Shown here in pieces: positions 25,526 through 33,864 of a stretch of 43,935 nt of DNA. Every line of letters starts with the position of its first letter. Positions within the stretch are counted from its first letter, which is position 1. Made by a program: the position numbers and the translations under genes. The notes under the pieces were generated by a model, which had not been told where the DNA came from, did no database searches, and worked only from the letters and a program-made list of their open reading frames with translations. Source of the DNA: Aphanocapsa lilacina HA4352-LM1 (GTDB taxonomy: Bacteria; Cyanobacteriota; Cyanobacteriia; Gloeobacterales; Gloeobacteraceae); NCBI GenBank assembly GCA_019359725.1, contig JAHHGR010000038.1, positions 1 through 43,935 on the forward strand, read 5' to 3'.

Positions 25526-26269
25526 TTACAGAATCGAATCGATAAAGGGCAGGACGTCGGCAGCCGCTGCGTCGGTGGTCTGCACATCCGCCAGTTGCTT
25601 GAGGGCGAGCAGCTTCAACGTCGCCGTCACATCGGCGTGCACGATCTTGGCGGCGGCAGGCAGATGGCCAGTGTCGGCCAGATCGAACAGGGCCGCCCGG
25701 CGGATGTGCGAATCGGCGCTTGCCAGTCCCCCGAGCAGAATGTCAATCAGCGCCACTTCCCCGGTCAGTTGAAACAGCGAACGGGCGGCGGCGTAGCGTA
25801 TGCGCTCGGAGCGCTCCTGCAAAAAAGGCTGGATGAGCGGCACCGCCCGATGGACGCGCAGATCCCCGAGCGCTTCGATGATCGCTTCGTAGGGCTGAGA
25901 ACCGCCCTGGCCGAGCAACGCCACCAGCGGCTCCACCGCCAGCGCGTCCCCGATGCGCGCCAGAGACCAGGCGGCGGCTTCGCGCACGTAGTAATCTTCG
26001 CACCCGAGTATCTCGACCAGCCCCGGCACCGCCCGCGCGTCGGCTATGCGGCCCAGCGATTCGGCCGCCTTGCGCCTGAGCGGATAGCCGCCCATTTCCG
26101 TGCGGTCCGATTCGTCGGCGAGGGCGGCGACGAGCGCCTCCACCGCGCGCGGGTCCTCGAGGTAGCCCAGGTACCAGGCCGCGTAGTAGCGCTGGCTAAG
26201 ATCCTCCCCGCGCAACTGCTCGACGGCCTGCTCGACCGTCAGACTGGTGTCCGGTGTGATGAGCGACAT
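25526..26269 (-). CDS. cpcE: Phycocyanobilin lyase subunit CpcE-like
   Basis: The 247-residue HEAT-repeat protein carries the CpcE hallmarks LSQRYYAAWYLGYLEDPRAVEALVAAL, ESDRTEMGGYPLRRKAAESLG, CEDYYVREAAAWSL and QPYEAIIEALGDL, then PLIQPFL. With CpcF it attaches (and can remove) phycocyanobilin on alpha-phycocyanin. The start is 6 bases after the CpcD-type gene, so it is probably co-transcribed with the rod linkers. Confidence 0.9.
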   Translation of the reverse strand: MSLITPDTSLTVEQAVEQLRGEDLSQRYYAAWYLGYLEDPRAVEALVAALADESDRTEMGGYPLRRKAAESLGRIADARAVPGLVEILGCEDYYVREAAAWSLARIGDALAVEPLVALLGQGGSQPYEAIIEALGDLRVHRAVPLIQPFLQERSERIRYAAARSLFQLTGEVALIDILLGGLASADSHIRRAALFDLADTGHLPAAAKIVHADVTATLKLLALKQLADVQTTDAAAADVLPFIDSIL

Positions 26270-26275
26270 GAACGC

Positions 26276-26488
26276 TTACGAGACCACCGGTTCGACCGAG
26301 AGCACCTTGCCGCCTTTGTTTTTAATCAGCTGCATCTCGGGCAGCAACCGGGCGAGGGGCACGGTCACAAAGTAATTGCTCTGGCTGAGGTTGTCCGTGT
26401 CGAGCCCGTCGGCGTCGGGAAACTGGGCGACGGTGATCTTGAAGACCTTGCGTCCCCACTCGGTGTTGGCTGTGACGTTGTTGTACAT
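26276..26488 (-). CDS. cpcD: Small rod-capping linker, CpcD-type
   Basis: The 70-residue protein is a single CpcD domain (pfam01383 type): KVFKITVAQFPDADGLDTDN, then YFVTVPLARLLPEMQLIKNK and GGKVLSVEP. It resembles the C-terminal domain of the linker at 28587-29444 (TDGLDTYDPSDSSYSVVVPLNRMLTEMQNIKRKGGRI), as if that domain had been copied as a free protein. CpcD caps the distal end of rods and limits their length. Confidence 0.85.
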   Translation of the reverse strand: MYNNVTANTEWGRKVFKITVAQFPDADGLDTDNLSQSNYFVTVPLARLLPEMQLIKNKGGKVLSVEPVVS

Positions 26489-26529
26489 CGGGGCGGTTCT
26501 CCCTGGTGCGTAGTCTGCCTATCAAGATA

Positions 26530-26567
26530 CCCGACAGCCGCGCCGGTTCGCCGGGCGCGGCGTCGGG
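26530..26567 (-). terminator. GC-rich stem-loop between the two CpcD-type genes
   Basis: On the minus strand CCCGACGCCGCGCC and GGCGCGGCTGTCGGG pair around a short CGAA-containing loop with one mismatch region. No T-tract follows, so it is more likely an RNA-processing or stability element than a complete terminator. Confidence 0.55.
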
Positions 26568-26584
26568 CTATGGAACTTTGCTTT

Positions 26585-26815
26585 CTAGGGGGTCTCAGCC
26601 TCGCCGCCGTTGCCGCCCGGCAAGGTGACCCCCACGACTTTACCGCCCATGCGGTTGATGAGCTGCATCGTCTGGGACATGCGCGCGTGGGGGACTTTAA
26701 AAGTTGTGTTGCTGCGGCGCATGCGGTCCTGGCGCATCCCGGTCACCTCGATGACCACGGTGCGGTTGTCGTAGTCGCTCAATGCGGCGACACCGGTGGT
26801 AACCATGCCTGACAT
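26585..26815 (-). CDS. Second small CpcD-type linker
   Basis: The 76-residue protein has RTVVIEVTGMRQDRMRRSNT, VPHARMSQTMQLINRMGGKV and VVGVTLPG, which is the CpcD/ferredoxin-NADP reductase linker domain pattern. It differs clearly from the CpcD-type protein encoded at 26276-26488, so the two are not recent duplicates. Possible roles are capping of PE rods versus PC rods. ApcC, the core linker, has a different sequence pattern and is less likely. Confidence 0.8.
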   Translation of the reverse strand: MSGMVTTGVAALSDYDNRTVVIEVTGMRQDRMRRSNTTFKVPHARMSQTMQLINRMGGKVVGVTLPGGNGGEAETP

Positions 26816-26853
26816 GGAAAGGACTCCTTGAATGCAAGAACAGTTGGACGGAA

Positions 26854-27618
26854 TCAGGCGACTTCACTGATGGCGACGATCCGGCCGCCGGCTTTGTGAA
26901 TATTCTGCACCTGCTGAGTCATCTTGTCGTAGCTGACCACGTACTCGATGTTGCTGTAGCGCACGCGCGGGCCGGCGTTCGCCTTGGCTACGGAGATTCG
27001 GAAGCGCTTGGCGGTGTTGCTGTAGGAACCGGCCCCGCTGCGGGCGGGCGCTTTGATGGGCGGGGACATGTTGGCCGCAAGCGAAGTAATCAACCGCGCG
27101 CGGTTGTCGCCGTCGCTGCTCGCGGCACCGCGCATCAGGGCGAACATGCGGTTGAAGCCGACGTTCTTGAGGCCCACCTGGGTGCGCACCGCCCGCGGGT
27201 ACGGCACGACGTTGTCGCCAAAATTTTCGATGTATTCGTCGCTGTCGATGTAGCTGTCGATCTCCGCGTCGTAGCCGCTCTCGCTGTAGAGGCGCACGTG
27301 CTCGGAGATCTCGGTCTGATCGACCGGAGCGCGGCCCAGAAGATGTTTGAAGTTCAGTTCGATAAAGCGGTACTGGGAAGTGGTTTCAAAAAACAGCGCC
27401 CGGTAGAGGTCGGACTTGGCGACCAGGCTCACAAACTGGCGTACCGTGATGTCGCCGTTGCGCAACAGCGATTCGGCCGCGGTGAGCCGCTCGCTCTCCA
27501 TCAGGTGTTCGTTGCCCAGCACTTGCTTGTAGACCGCGCGCACGACCGTCTGCAAATCGTCTTCGGTGGCGTTCGGCAATAGTTCGACGGTGGCTTGTTC
27601 GGTGGCCCAAAGGGACAT
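26854..27618 (-). CDS. Phycobilisome rod linker (pfam00427 + CpcD domain), CpeE-like position
   Basis: The 254-residue protein has an N-terminal PBS linker domain (~15-150: [61 protein letters not shown]). A hinge and a C-terminal CpcD domain (~200-252: [33 protein letters not shown]) follow. Such linkers join hexamers in rods and set their absorption. It is the third single-domain linker in the operon, 95 bases after the previous one. Assignment to PE (CpeD/CpeE) or PC (CpcC) rods cannot be settled by eye. Confidence 0.88.
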   Translation of the reverse strand: MSLWATEQATVELLPNATEDDLQTVVRAVYKQVLGNEHLMESERLTAAESLLRNGDITVRQFVSLVAKSDLYRALFFETTSQYRFIELNFKHLLGRAPVDQTEISEHVRLYSESGYDAEIDSYIDSDEYIENFGDNVVPYPRAVRTQVGLKNVGFNRMFALMRGAASSDGDNRARLITSLAANMSPPIKAPARSGAGSYSNTAKRFRISVAKANAGPRVRYSNIEYVVSYDKMTQQVQNIHKAGGRIVAISEVA

Positions 27619-27655
27619 GGCGGTTCTCCTTATCCAAAGTTGACGTGTTCAAAAA

Positions 27656-27679
27656 GGGGGCGCGAAAAATGCGCCCGCC
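27656..27679 (-). terminator. Stem-loop between rod-linker genes
   Basis: GGGCGC (27658-27663) and GCGCCC (27671-27676) flank a 7-base A-rich loop. It lies in the 95-base gap between two linker genes. On the minus strand the bases after the stem include a run of CCTTTTTGAAC, so partial termination is possible. Confidence 0.55.
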
Positions 27680-27713
27680 GCAATCGCACCAAAAGCGAGA
27701 CAGGTGTTAGATG

Positions 27714-28481
27714 CTAGACAACTTCGGTGATGCTGACGATGGTGCCGCTCGTCCGGTTGATCCGCTGGATCTGGGCCGTCATGTGGTTGGCGGGGACCAG
27801 ATATTCGACGGTGCTTCTGCGCAGGCGACCGGTGTATTTGGCGCCCGAGACGACGATGCGGAACGACTTGGCTGTGTTGCCGGGGCGCAAAGGTGGCTGC
27901 ACGCGGGTCGAGCTGTTGGTGGCGACCGAATAGAGCAATTGCGCCTCTTTGACACCCTTGTCGGCTTCGGCCGGGCCGCGCAGCAGGAAGGACATGCGGT
28001 TGAAGCCCACTTGCTTCTGGCCTACCTGACTGAGGGATCCGCGCGGGAACGGCACGGTATCCTCGCCGAAAGCGTCCTGGTACTCGTCAGAATCGAGGTA
28101 CGAATCAATTTCCGCGTCGTAGCCCTGCTCGACGCACAGGCGCACGTGCACCGAGATCTCGGTTTGATCGAGCGGGGCGCGGCCCAACAGGTGTTTGAAG
28201 TTGAGTTCGATAAATCGGTAGGGGCCGCAGGTCTCAAAGAAGCGCGAGCGGTACAGCTCGGATTTGGCCACCGTGCGCACGAATTCGCGCACCGAGATTT
28301 CGCTGTTTTTGAGCTTCGATTCGTCGCGTACCAGCCGTTCGCTCTCCATCAGGTGCGGGTTGCCGAGCACCTGCTTGTAAACTGCCCGGATAACGATCTC
28401 TACTTCGTCGGGGGCGCTGTTCGAAGAAAGGTACAGGCCCAGATCGCCCGCACCCACAGCCCCGGTCATCACTGTACTCAT
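27714..28481 (-). CDS. Phycobilisome rod linker (pfam00427 + CpcD domain), CpeD-like position
   Basis: The 255-residue protein has a PBS linker domain (~24-155: [59 protein letters not shown]) and a CpcD domain (~200-254: KSFRIVVSGAKYTGRLRRST, ANHMTAQIQRINR). It is close in plan to the protein encoded at 26854-27618. It is preceded by a 105-base gap holding a stem-loop. It should connect phycoerythrin or phycocyanin hexamers in the rod. Confidence 0.88.
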   Translation of the reverse strand: MSTVMTGAVGAGDLGLYLSSNSAPDEVEIVIRAVYKQVLGNPHLMESERLVRDESKLKNSEISVREFVRTVAKSELYRSRFFETCGPYRFIELNFKHLLGRAPLDQTEISVHVRLCVEQGYDAEIDSYLDSDEYQDAFGEDTVPFPRGSLSQVGQKQVGFNRMSFLLRGPAEADKGVKEAQLLYSVATNSSTRVQPPLRPGNTAKSFRIVVSGAKYTGRLRRSTVEYLVPANHMTAQIQRINRTSGTIVSITEVV

Positions 28482-28515
28482 GGTCGGTTCTCCTTTTGGG
28501 ACACTCGACGGACAG

Positions 28516-28560
28516 GACGGCTGTGCTGTTGAACTTCAGTCAATACATCACACAGCCGTC
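28516..28560 (-). terminator. Stem-loop between rod-linker genes (10-bp perfect stem)
   Basis: GACGGCTGTG (28516-28525) is complementary to CACAGCCGTC (28551-28560), with a 25-base loop. It sits in the gap after the linker at 28587-29444 and before the linker at 27714-28481. No T-tract follows on the minus strand. An mRNA processing or stability element is the likeliest role. Confidence 0.55.
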
Positions 28561-28586
28561 GCAGTGCGCTCTCCTGCTATCGGCCC

Positions 28587-29444
28587 TCAGGCGACGACGG
28601 AGGTGATATTCAAAATGCGCCCGCCCTTGCGCTTGATGTTCTGCATCTCGGTGAGCATGCGGTTGAGCGGTACGACGACCGAGTAGCTGCTGTCGCTCGG
28701 ATCGTAAGTATCGAGGCCGTCGGTGGGAACGGGAGCCTGGCCCACCGTGATCCGCAAAACCTTGCTGGCCCACTGCGAGTTGCCCGTCAGCACGTTGTAC
28801 TGGGTCTTCTCCGATGTGGGCAGCGCGTTGATGGTGAGCACCGGCACCGCCGTTCCCTGGATAATCAGGCGGTTGAGCCGTGGGGTGGCCAGATCCGGCA
28901 GGCTCGCTTTATCGCTGGTGGAAGCGCCGCGCAGCAACTTGAACATGTGGGTAAATTCGACCATCGTCTGGCCCGGCTGGGTGCGGTATCCCCGATAAAA
29001 AGGCACCGTCCATTCGCCGTAGGCGTCCTGGTATTCATCGCAATCAAGATACGAATCGATCTCGGCGTCGTGGCCGCCCGCATCGAGGATCTGGCTGTGC
29101 TCGGCCATCTCGGCGTAACTGTTGGGGGCACGGCCCAACAGGTGCTTGAAATTGAGCTCAATAGCGCGGTAGCGAGGAACCGCGTCGAAGAAACGCTTGC
29201 GATAAAATTCGGACTTGGCGACTTCGCGTACAAATTCGCGCACGCTAATCTCCCCAAGCTTGAGCTGCGACTCGGGAACGACCAGCCTTTCACTCTCCAT
29301 CACGTACGCATTGCCCAAAACCTGTCGGTAAACCGCCCGAATCACCGTTTCCACTTCTTCGACGGAGCGCCCGGGTTTTAACTCAACCGGATCTGTGTCT
29401 TCAAACAAGCTGATACCGAGCTCTGATGCCGGACCGATGGCCAT
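28587..29444 (-). CDS. cpeC: Phycoerythrin-associated rod linker, CpeC-like
   Basis: The 285-residue protein starts MAIGPASELGISLFEDTDPV and has a PBS linker domain (~30-165: [59 protein letters not shown]). The CpcD domain (~225-283) comes after a longer hinge. The GPAS-x-LG-x-SLF N-terminus and VMESERL block match phycoerythrin-type (CpeC) linkers better than CpcC. GAGGAGG precedes the ATG. It appears to head its own transcript: a terminator-like hairpin lies between it and the three-domain linker. Confidence 0.85.
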   Translation of the reverse strand: MAIGPASELGISLFEDTDPVELKPGRSVEEVETVIRAVYRQVLGNAYVMESERLVVPESQLKLGEISVREFVREVAKSEFYRKRFFDAVPRYRAIELNFKHLLGRAPNSYAEMAEHSQILDAGGHDAEIDSYLDCDEYQDAYGEWTVPFYRGYRTQPGQTMVEFTHMFKLLRGASTSDKASLPDLATPRLNRLIIQGTAVPVLTINALPTSEKTQYNVLTGNSQWASKVLRITVGQAPVPTDGLDTYDPSDSSYSVVVPLNRMLTEMQNIKRKGGRILNITSVVA

Positions 29445-29506
29445 GCACTGCCTCCTCGCTAGACATTCGCCTATGTATTATTGTTCAAAGTTGCATCTTG
29501 AATCGT

Positions 29507-29530
29507 CAAGATTTGTGACATTTGTGACAG
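29507..29530 (-). promoter_or_regulatory. Tandem TTTGTGACA repeat and shared motif upstream of cpeC-like gene
   Basis: ATTTGTGACATTTGTGACA on the plus strand is two direct copies of TTTGTGACA. The adjoining CAAGATTTGTGA (29507-29518) also occurs at 32134-32145 in front of the three-domain linker. Both sites lie 30-90 bases upstream of linker start codons. A regulator-binding site (for example for a PE-specific activator) is an inference. Confidence 0.45.
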
Positions 29531-29556
29531 AAGCGTGTTTACAGATTCGTTTACCA

Positions 29557-29608
29557 TTAAAAATTCCGAGTGCCTGCTGCGCACCGATAGGCGATGCGCA
29601 GCAGGCAC
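29557..29608 (-). terminator. Strong stem-loop with T-run after the three-domain linker gene
   Basis: GTGCCTGCTGCGCA (29570-29583) and TGCGCAGCAGGCAC (29595-29608) form a perfect 14-bp stem with an 11-base loop. On the minus strand it begins 18 bases after the linker stop and is followed by CTCGGAATTTTTAATGG. This is a good intrinsic terminator or attenuator. Confidence 0.75.
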
Positions 29609-29626
29609 CAGAGGTCGAGGAACCGC

Positions 29627-32101
29627 CTATACGATACCGCGACCCGATCGCAGCAGTTCCTGGGGGTCTACCTGGCGCAGCTGGCCCTGCCGATTGCGGT
29701 CGGTATCGCTACCGGCATCGCCGCCGTAGAGTTTGAGGGTGCGCTCGAAGACCCCGGCGGTCTGACCGGTCTGGTATTTGAGGCCGCGGAAGTAGGGCAC
29801 GGTATTTTCACCAAACACCCGCCGGTACTCGTCACTGTCGATGTAAGAATCGATCTCCGCGTCGTAACCGAATTTCTGGTAGCGGTCGAGGTGCTCAACG
29901 AACTCCGACTGGTTGTAGGGGGCACGACCCAACAGGTGCTTGAAGGTGAGTTCGATAAAGCGGTTGTTGGAAGTGCAATAAAAGAAGCGGTCCTTGTACA
30001 GTTCGGACTTGGCCAGCAACCGTACAAATTCGCGCACGTTGATCGAGCCGTTGCGCAGCAGCGACTCTGCCTGGATAACCCGATCGGCTTCAAGAATGTA
30101 GGTGTTGCCGAACAGTTGCTTGTAGGTGGCGCGGATCACTTCCTGCAACTCGGTCTCGCCGTAATTGGGGCGCAACTCGACCGCCTGGGCGGGGGCCACC
30201 GCCGCGATACCGAGCTTCGTCTGGGCGTCCCCGTCGGCGGTCGCCCGGGGGGCGGGACGGCTGTAGTAGCCCGCCAGCGGCATCGCCGGGGCGGTAGGGG
30301 CAGTGGGGGATGTCGTCCTGCGGGCAGAGACGGGGGTGACGGTCAACTCCCGGGCCATGCGGGTGAACATCTCCAATCCGTCGCTGGCGGCAGCCCCGCC
30401 CTGGGAGGACGGGAAGTAGGCCGAGGTCACCCCGAGCGGACGCGAGAGGGGAAACGTGAGCTTGGCGGCAGGTTGGGCGCCGATACCCCGGTCGGTGTCG
30501 CTGCCGGCATCCCCGGCAAACAGCTGCTGCATCTGGTCGAAGCCCCGGGCAGCCTGGCCGACCTGGTACTTGAAGCCGCGGAAGTAGGGCACGGTGTTTT
30601 CGCCAAACACCCGCCGGTACTCGTCACTGTCGATGTAAGAATCGATCTCCGCGTCGTAACCCGACTTGTGATAGCGGTTGAAGTGTTCGCCGATTTCCGC
30701 CTGGCTGTAAGGGGCGCGGCCCAGGAAATGTTTGAAGTTCAGTTCGATGAAGCGGTTATTGGAGGCGGTGCGGAAGAAACGATCTTTGTAGAGATCCGAC
30801 TTGGCCAGCAACCGCACGAACTCACGGACACTAATCGAACCGTTGCGCAACAGTGATTCTGCAAGCACCACCCGGTCCGCTTCGAGGATATAGGTGTTGC
30901 CGAAGATCTGCTTGTAGGCGGCGCGGATCACCGCCTGCACCTCGGCTTCGCCGAAGTTGGGGCGCAACTCGACCGCCTGGTCGGGAGCGACGGCGGTAAT
31001 GCCGAGCTTCGTCTGGGCGGCGGCGTCAGGGGTGGCTTCGGCGGCGGGGGTCAGATACTGCGCGTAGGGTGCCACCCGCTTCGGCTCGACTTCGATCGCC
31101 TTCTGGCTGTAGTCGTTCTGGGAAATCAGGTCGCGGGCGGCATCGAGCCAACTGCCCAGGCTCTCATCGAGAGCGGCGAGCCTACCGGCCGCACCGTTAC
31201 CCCCCGGAATATCGACGCGGGTGAGGGCGTAGTCGGTGCGCGCACGCACGGGCTGGGCCGGATCGGCGAGCCCGGAGGTCAGTTCGGTGCGCTGGCCGTT
31301 CTGGTTGCGGTCGGTGTCGCTGCCGGCATCGCCGCTGTAGAGGGCGCGCATGCGCTCGAAGGCGGCGGCGGACTGACCGACCTGGTACTTGAAGCCGCGG
31401 AAGTAAGGCACGGTGTTTTCGCCAAACACCCGCCGGTACTCGTCACTGTCGATGTAAGAATCGATTTCTGCGTCGTAGCCCGACTGGCAGTAGCGATCGA
31501 GGTGCTCGGCGATTTCGCCCTGGTTGTAGGGAGCGCGGCCCAACAGATGCTTGAGGTTCAGTTCGATGAAGCGGTTGTTGGAGGTGCAGCGAAAGAAGCG
31601 CTCCTTGTACAGCTCCGATTTGGCCAGGATTCGGATAAATTCGCGGACGCTAATCGAGCCGTTGCGCAACAGCGACTCCGCCTGGATGACCCGCTCAGAT
31701 TCGAGAATGTAGGTATTGCCGAAAAGCTGTTTGTAGGCGACACGGATTACCGTTATCACATCGGCTTCGGTAAAATTCGGGCGCAACTCGACGCCTTGAT
31801 CCGGAGCTACCGCGGTGATCCCCAATTTGGTCTGGGCGGCCCCGTCGGCGGTCGCCTGATCGGCGGGGCGCACGAACGCACTGTAGTCGACAGCGCGCGT
31901 CTGGCTCAGCCGGTCCATATAACCGCGGCCGAAGATGTCGCGCACCATCGAAAGCCACAGTTCTTCGGGCTCCTCGCGATCCTCCGGCACCCCGGAGCGG
32001 ATCATCCGCGACATGCGCACGAAGGGCTCGAGCCCGGCGGTCGGTCCGTTCGTGGAACCGGCGGCGTAGGCCTTGGATTGGTCATCAAGGACAGTTGACA
32101 T
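29627..32101 (-). CDS. Three-domain (~91 kDa) phycobilisome rod linker, Gloeobacter type
   Basis: The 824-residue protein has three full PBS linker domains (pfam00427 type) beginning near residues 91, 374 and 628. Each opens TKLGI-x-AVAP and continues VELRPN, FGNTYILE, ESLLRNGSI, NNRFIEL, HLLGRAPY and [20 protein letters not shown], joined by ~80-100-residue Ser/Pro/Ala-rich spacers. It has no phycobiliprotein domain (so is not ApcE) and no CpcD domain. Gloeobacter violaceus, which makes bundle-shaped phycobilisomes, has linkers of this size and plan, proposed to join rods to the core. The DNA of the three domains is nearly repeated (29775-29860, 30565-30655 and 31385-31475), so they arose by tandem duplication. 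Confidence 0.93.
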   Translation of the reverse strand: MSTVLDDQSKAYAAGSTNGPTAGLEPFVRMSRMIRSGVPEDREEPEELWLSMVRDIFGRGYMDRLSQTRAVDYSAFVRPADQATADGAAQTKLGITAVAPDQGVELRPNFTEADVITVIRVAYKQLFGNTYILESERVIQAESLLRNGSISVREFIRILAKSELYKERFFRCTSNNRFIELNLKHLLGRAPYNQGEIAEHLDRYCQSGYDAEIDSYIDSDEYRRVFGENTVPYFRGFKYQVGQSAAAFERMRALYSGDAGSDTDRNQNGQRTELTSGLADPAQPVRARTDYALTRVDIPGGNGAAGRLAALDESLGSWLDAARDLISQNDYSQKAIEVEPKRVAPYAQYLTPAAEATPDAAAQTKLGITAVAPDQAVELRPNFGEAEVQAVIRAAYKQIFGNTYILEADRVVLAESLLRNGSISVREFVRLLAKSDLYKDRFFRTASNNRFIELNFKHFLGRAPYSQAEIGEHFNRYHKSGYDAEIDSYIDSDEYRRVFGENTVPYFRGFKYQVGQAARGFDQMQQLFAGDAGSDTDRGIGAQPAAKLTFPLSRPLGVTSAYFPSSQGGAAASDGLEMFTRMARELTVTPVSARRTTSPTAPTAPAMPLAGYYSRPAPRATADGDAQTKLGIAAVAPAQAVELRPNYGETELQEVIRATYKQLFGNTYILEADRVIQAESLLRNGSINVREFVRLLAKSELYKDRFFYCTSNNRFIELTFKHLLGRAPYNQSEFVEHLDRYQKFGYDAEIDSYIDSDEYRRVFGENTVPYFRGLKYQTGQTAGVFERTLKLYGGDAGSDTDRNRQGQLRQVDPQELLRSGRGIV

Positions 32102-32133
32102 GGCGCGTTCTCCCTACTCTCTCGATTGACAGA

Positions 32134-32145
32134 CAAGATTTGTGA
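32134..32145 (-). promoter_or_regulatory. CAAGATTTGTGA motif upstream of the three-domain linker
   Basis: This 12-base sequence is identical to 29507-29518. On the minus strand it lies 33 bases upstream of the linker ATG and just downstream of a possible -35 box (TTGACG), with AAATCT 17 bases on as a possible -10. Promoter or operator role is inferred. Confidence 0.4.
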
Positions 32146-32202
32146 GCCGCTGACTCGCCGTCAATGATAGCAGCGCTTTAAACGCCGAAACAGTCCCACA
32201 CC

Positions 32203-32940
32203 CTAGGGGTGGGCAGCCTCCCGACGGCGTTCGAGATCGAACAAAAAACCGTGGATATATTCCTCGGTCCACTCCGGTCCGTAAAAGCGCCGAAACATCC
32301 CCCGCGCCGGATCTTTTTCGGCCCGGTAGTGCAAATAGCGCAACTGGGCCCGCTCGACGGCCGCGAGCCCCTCGGGGTGTGTCACAGGTTCGGCGCGCTC
32401 GACAAAGTCCAGATAAGCGTTCAGATAATCGACGAAGGCCGCGAACACGCGCGTCTCGACCAGACCGGTCTCCTTTGGGCGCGTCCACAAAAAGGCGGGC
32501 GAGAAAAACGGCCGCGCCTCCTCCGGAAAGTCACCGCCCCATTCGAGGTGGGCGCGGTGCGCTTCGAACAGGGGCAAAATCGGCTCGGTGTACTTCGCCT
32601 GGTAGGCCGGGTCGTCGCGAAACAAAGGTTGCATGTCGAGGGCAATCAGATGCCCTCCCGGCAGTGTCACCAGATCCGCCCCAAAAAAGGGCAGATCGTA
32701 TTCAAGCCGGGGCGAAATCACAAAGTTGAGCACCTGCAGGGCACTGCCGCCCTGGACGTGGGCGGCGCGGATCTGCCTGAGTTTGGGAGAGAACCAGGCG
32801 GTACTGGTGGTCACTACCGTCTCGCCGCGCACCACCGCCTCCTTGCGCTCAAAACCCTCCGCAATCGGGTAGGGCGACAGTTCCAGCCGTCGGGTGAGCA
32901 GCTCTCGGGCGCCTTCGAGAAAGGGTTCGTAAAGGGTCAT
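32203..32940 (-). CDS. pebB: Phycoerythrobilin:ferredoxin oxidoreductase
   Basis: The 245-residue protein starts [21 protein letters not shown] and belongs to the ferredoxin-dependent bilin reductase family ([47 protein letters not shown]). The sequence and the gene order after pebA identify it as PebB, which reduces 15,16-dihydrobiliverdin to phycoerythrobilin. The start is set by a 4-base ATGA overlap with the pebA stop, so the two enzymes, which channel the intermediate, are translationally coupled. A CCCAC/GTGGG hairpin at 32195-32212 lies at its stop codon. Confidence 0.9.
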   Translation of the reverse strand: MTLYEPFLEGARELLTRRLELSPYPIAEGFERKEAVVRGETVVTTSTAWFSPKLRQIRAAHVQGGSALQVLNFVISPRLEYDLPFFGADLVTLPGGHLIALDMQPLFRDDPAYQAKYTEPILPLFEAHRAHLEWGGDFPEEARPFFSPAFLWTRPKETGLVETRVFAAFVDYLNAYLDFVERAEPVTHPEGLAAVERAQLRYLHYRAEKDPARGMFRRFYGPEWTEEYIHGFLFDLERRREAAHP

Positions 32941-33671
32941 CGCCCGGGCTGGCCCACCGCCAGCCGCACGGCATCTTCGAACAAAAATTCGTACAAAAAC
33001 CGCTCGGCCCACTCGTGGCCAAAGTAGCTGCTGAACAGTCCCGAGGCGGGGTCGCGATCGGCGCTGTACTGGTCGTAATCTTTCTGGGCCTTGACGATGC
33101 GCTGGACATCCGCCGGATCATCCAGGGGCACCGCCGCCGCCAGCAGTTGCCAGTACAGATCCAGGTAGTCGCGGTAGGCGGTAAACACCCGGCCCTCCAC
33201 CGTCTCGGCGTCGGTGCGCGCAAAGAGCAAGTACTTCGAAAAGTACTGATTGGCGTCGTAGAATTTCATCTCCACGTCCTGGGCCACATCGCCGTAGCGC
33301 TCCCGCAGGATCCGCATCGGCTCGCTGTAGCGCTCCAGGTACGCCCCGTCGCGAAACAGCGGCTGAAAATCGAGCACGATGAGATTTTTCTTCTTGCCGA
33401 AGGAGAGCAGGTCGATGCCCAAAAGGGGCAGTTCGTAGCGATGAGACGGATAGATGACGCTATTGAACACCTGGGCGTTTTCGCCCCCGTCGATGTAGGT
33501 GTAGCGAATCTTGCGCAGTTCGGGGCAGGTGTAGCACCAGCTCCGGATCGTCGTCGGCTGCCGGCCGCGTTCGCTGACTCGGTAGTCCAGTCCCGCAGGA
33601 ATAGTTAAAGGTTGCAAATCGAAACTCGACTGCAATTTCTGTTGCAAATGCTCAAGAAACGGCCTGTACAT
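32937..33671 (-). CDS. pebA: 15,16-dihydrobiliverdin:ferredoxin oxidoreductase
   Basis: With the start at 33671 ([20 protein letters not shown]) the protein is 244 residues, normal for PebA. It has [73 protein letters not shown] and [20 protein letters not shown]. These match PebA, which reduces biliverdin IX-alpha to 15,16-dihydrobiliverdin. The upstream in-frame extension to 33893 does not resemble the family. About 190 bases separate it from the CpcS-family gene, room for a promoter. Confidence 0.9.
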   Translation of the reverse strand: MYRPFLEHLQQKLQSSFDLQPLTIPAGLDYRVSERGRQPTTIRSWCYTCPELRKIRYTYIDGGENAQVFNSVIYPSHRYELPLLGIDLLSFGKKKNLIVLDFQPLFRDGAYLERYSEPMRILRERYGDVAQDVEMKFYDANQYFSKYLLFARTDAETVEGRVFTAYRDYLDLYWQLLAAAVPLDDPADVQRIVKAQKDYDQYSADRDPASGLFSSYFGHEWAERFLYEFLFEDAVRLAVGQPGR

Positions 33672-33864
33672 ATTTCGCCAACTGCGCCCCAAGCTTTCTC
33701 TACCAGAGCATAAAATGCGTGCCCAGGCGCGGCAGCCCATTGCAAAAGAAAGCAACAATACGTAATACGATCTCGGGGTGATGCCGGGGGTGGCTTGGCC
33801 CCATTCAACCGGGTGGATTTCCCGGACCCGGCGCCCGCTCAACACAAAATAAATTGATACGAAT

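Noticed and set aside
29594..30856. 420-residue plus-strand open frame inside the three-domain linker
   Set aside because: It is the complement of linker domains whose sequence is unmistakable on the minus strand.
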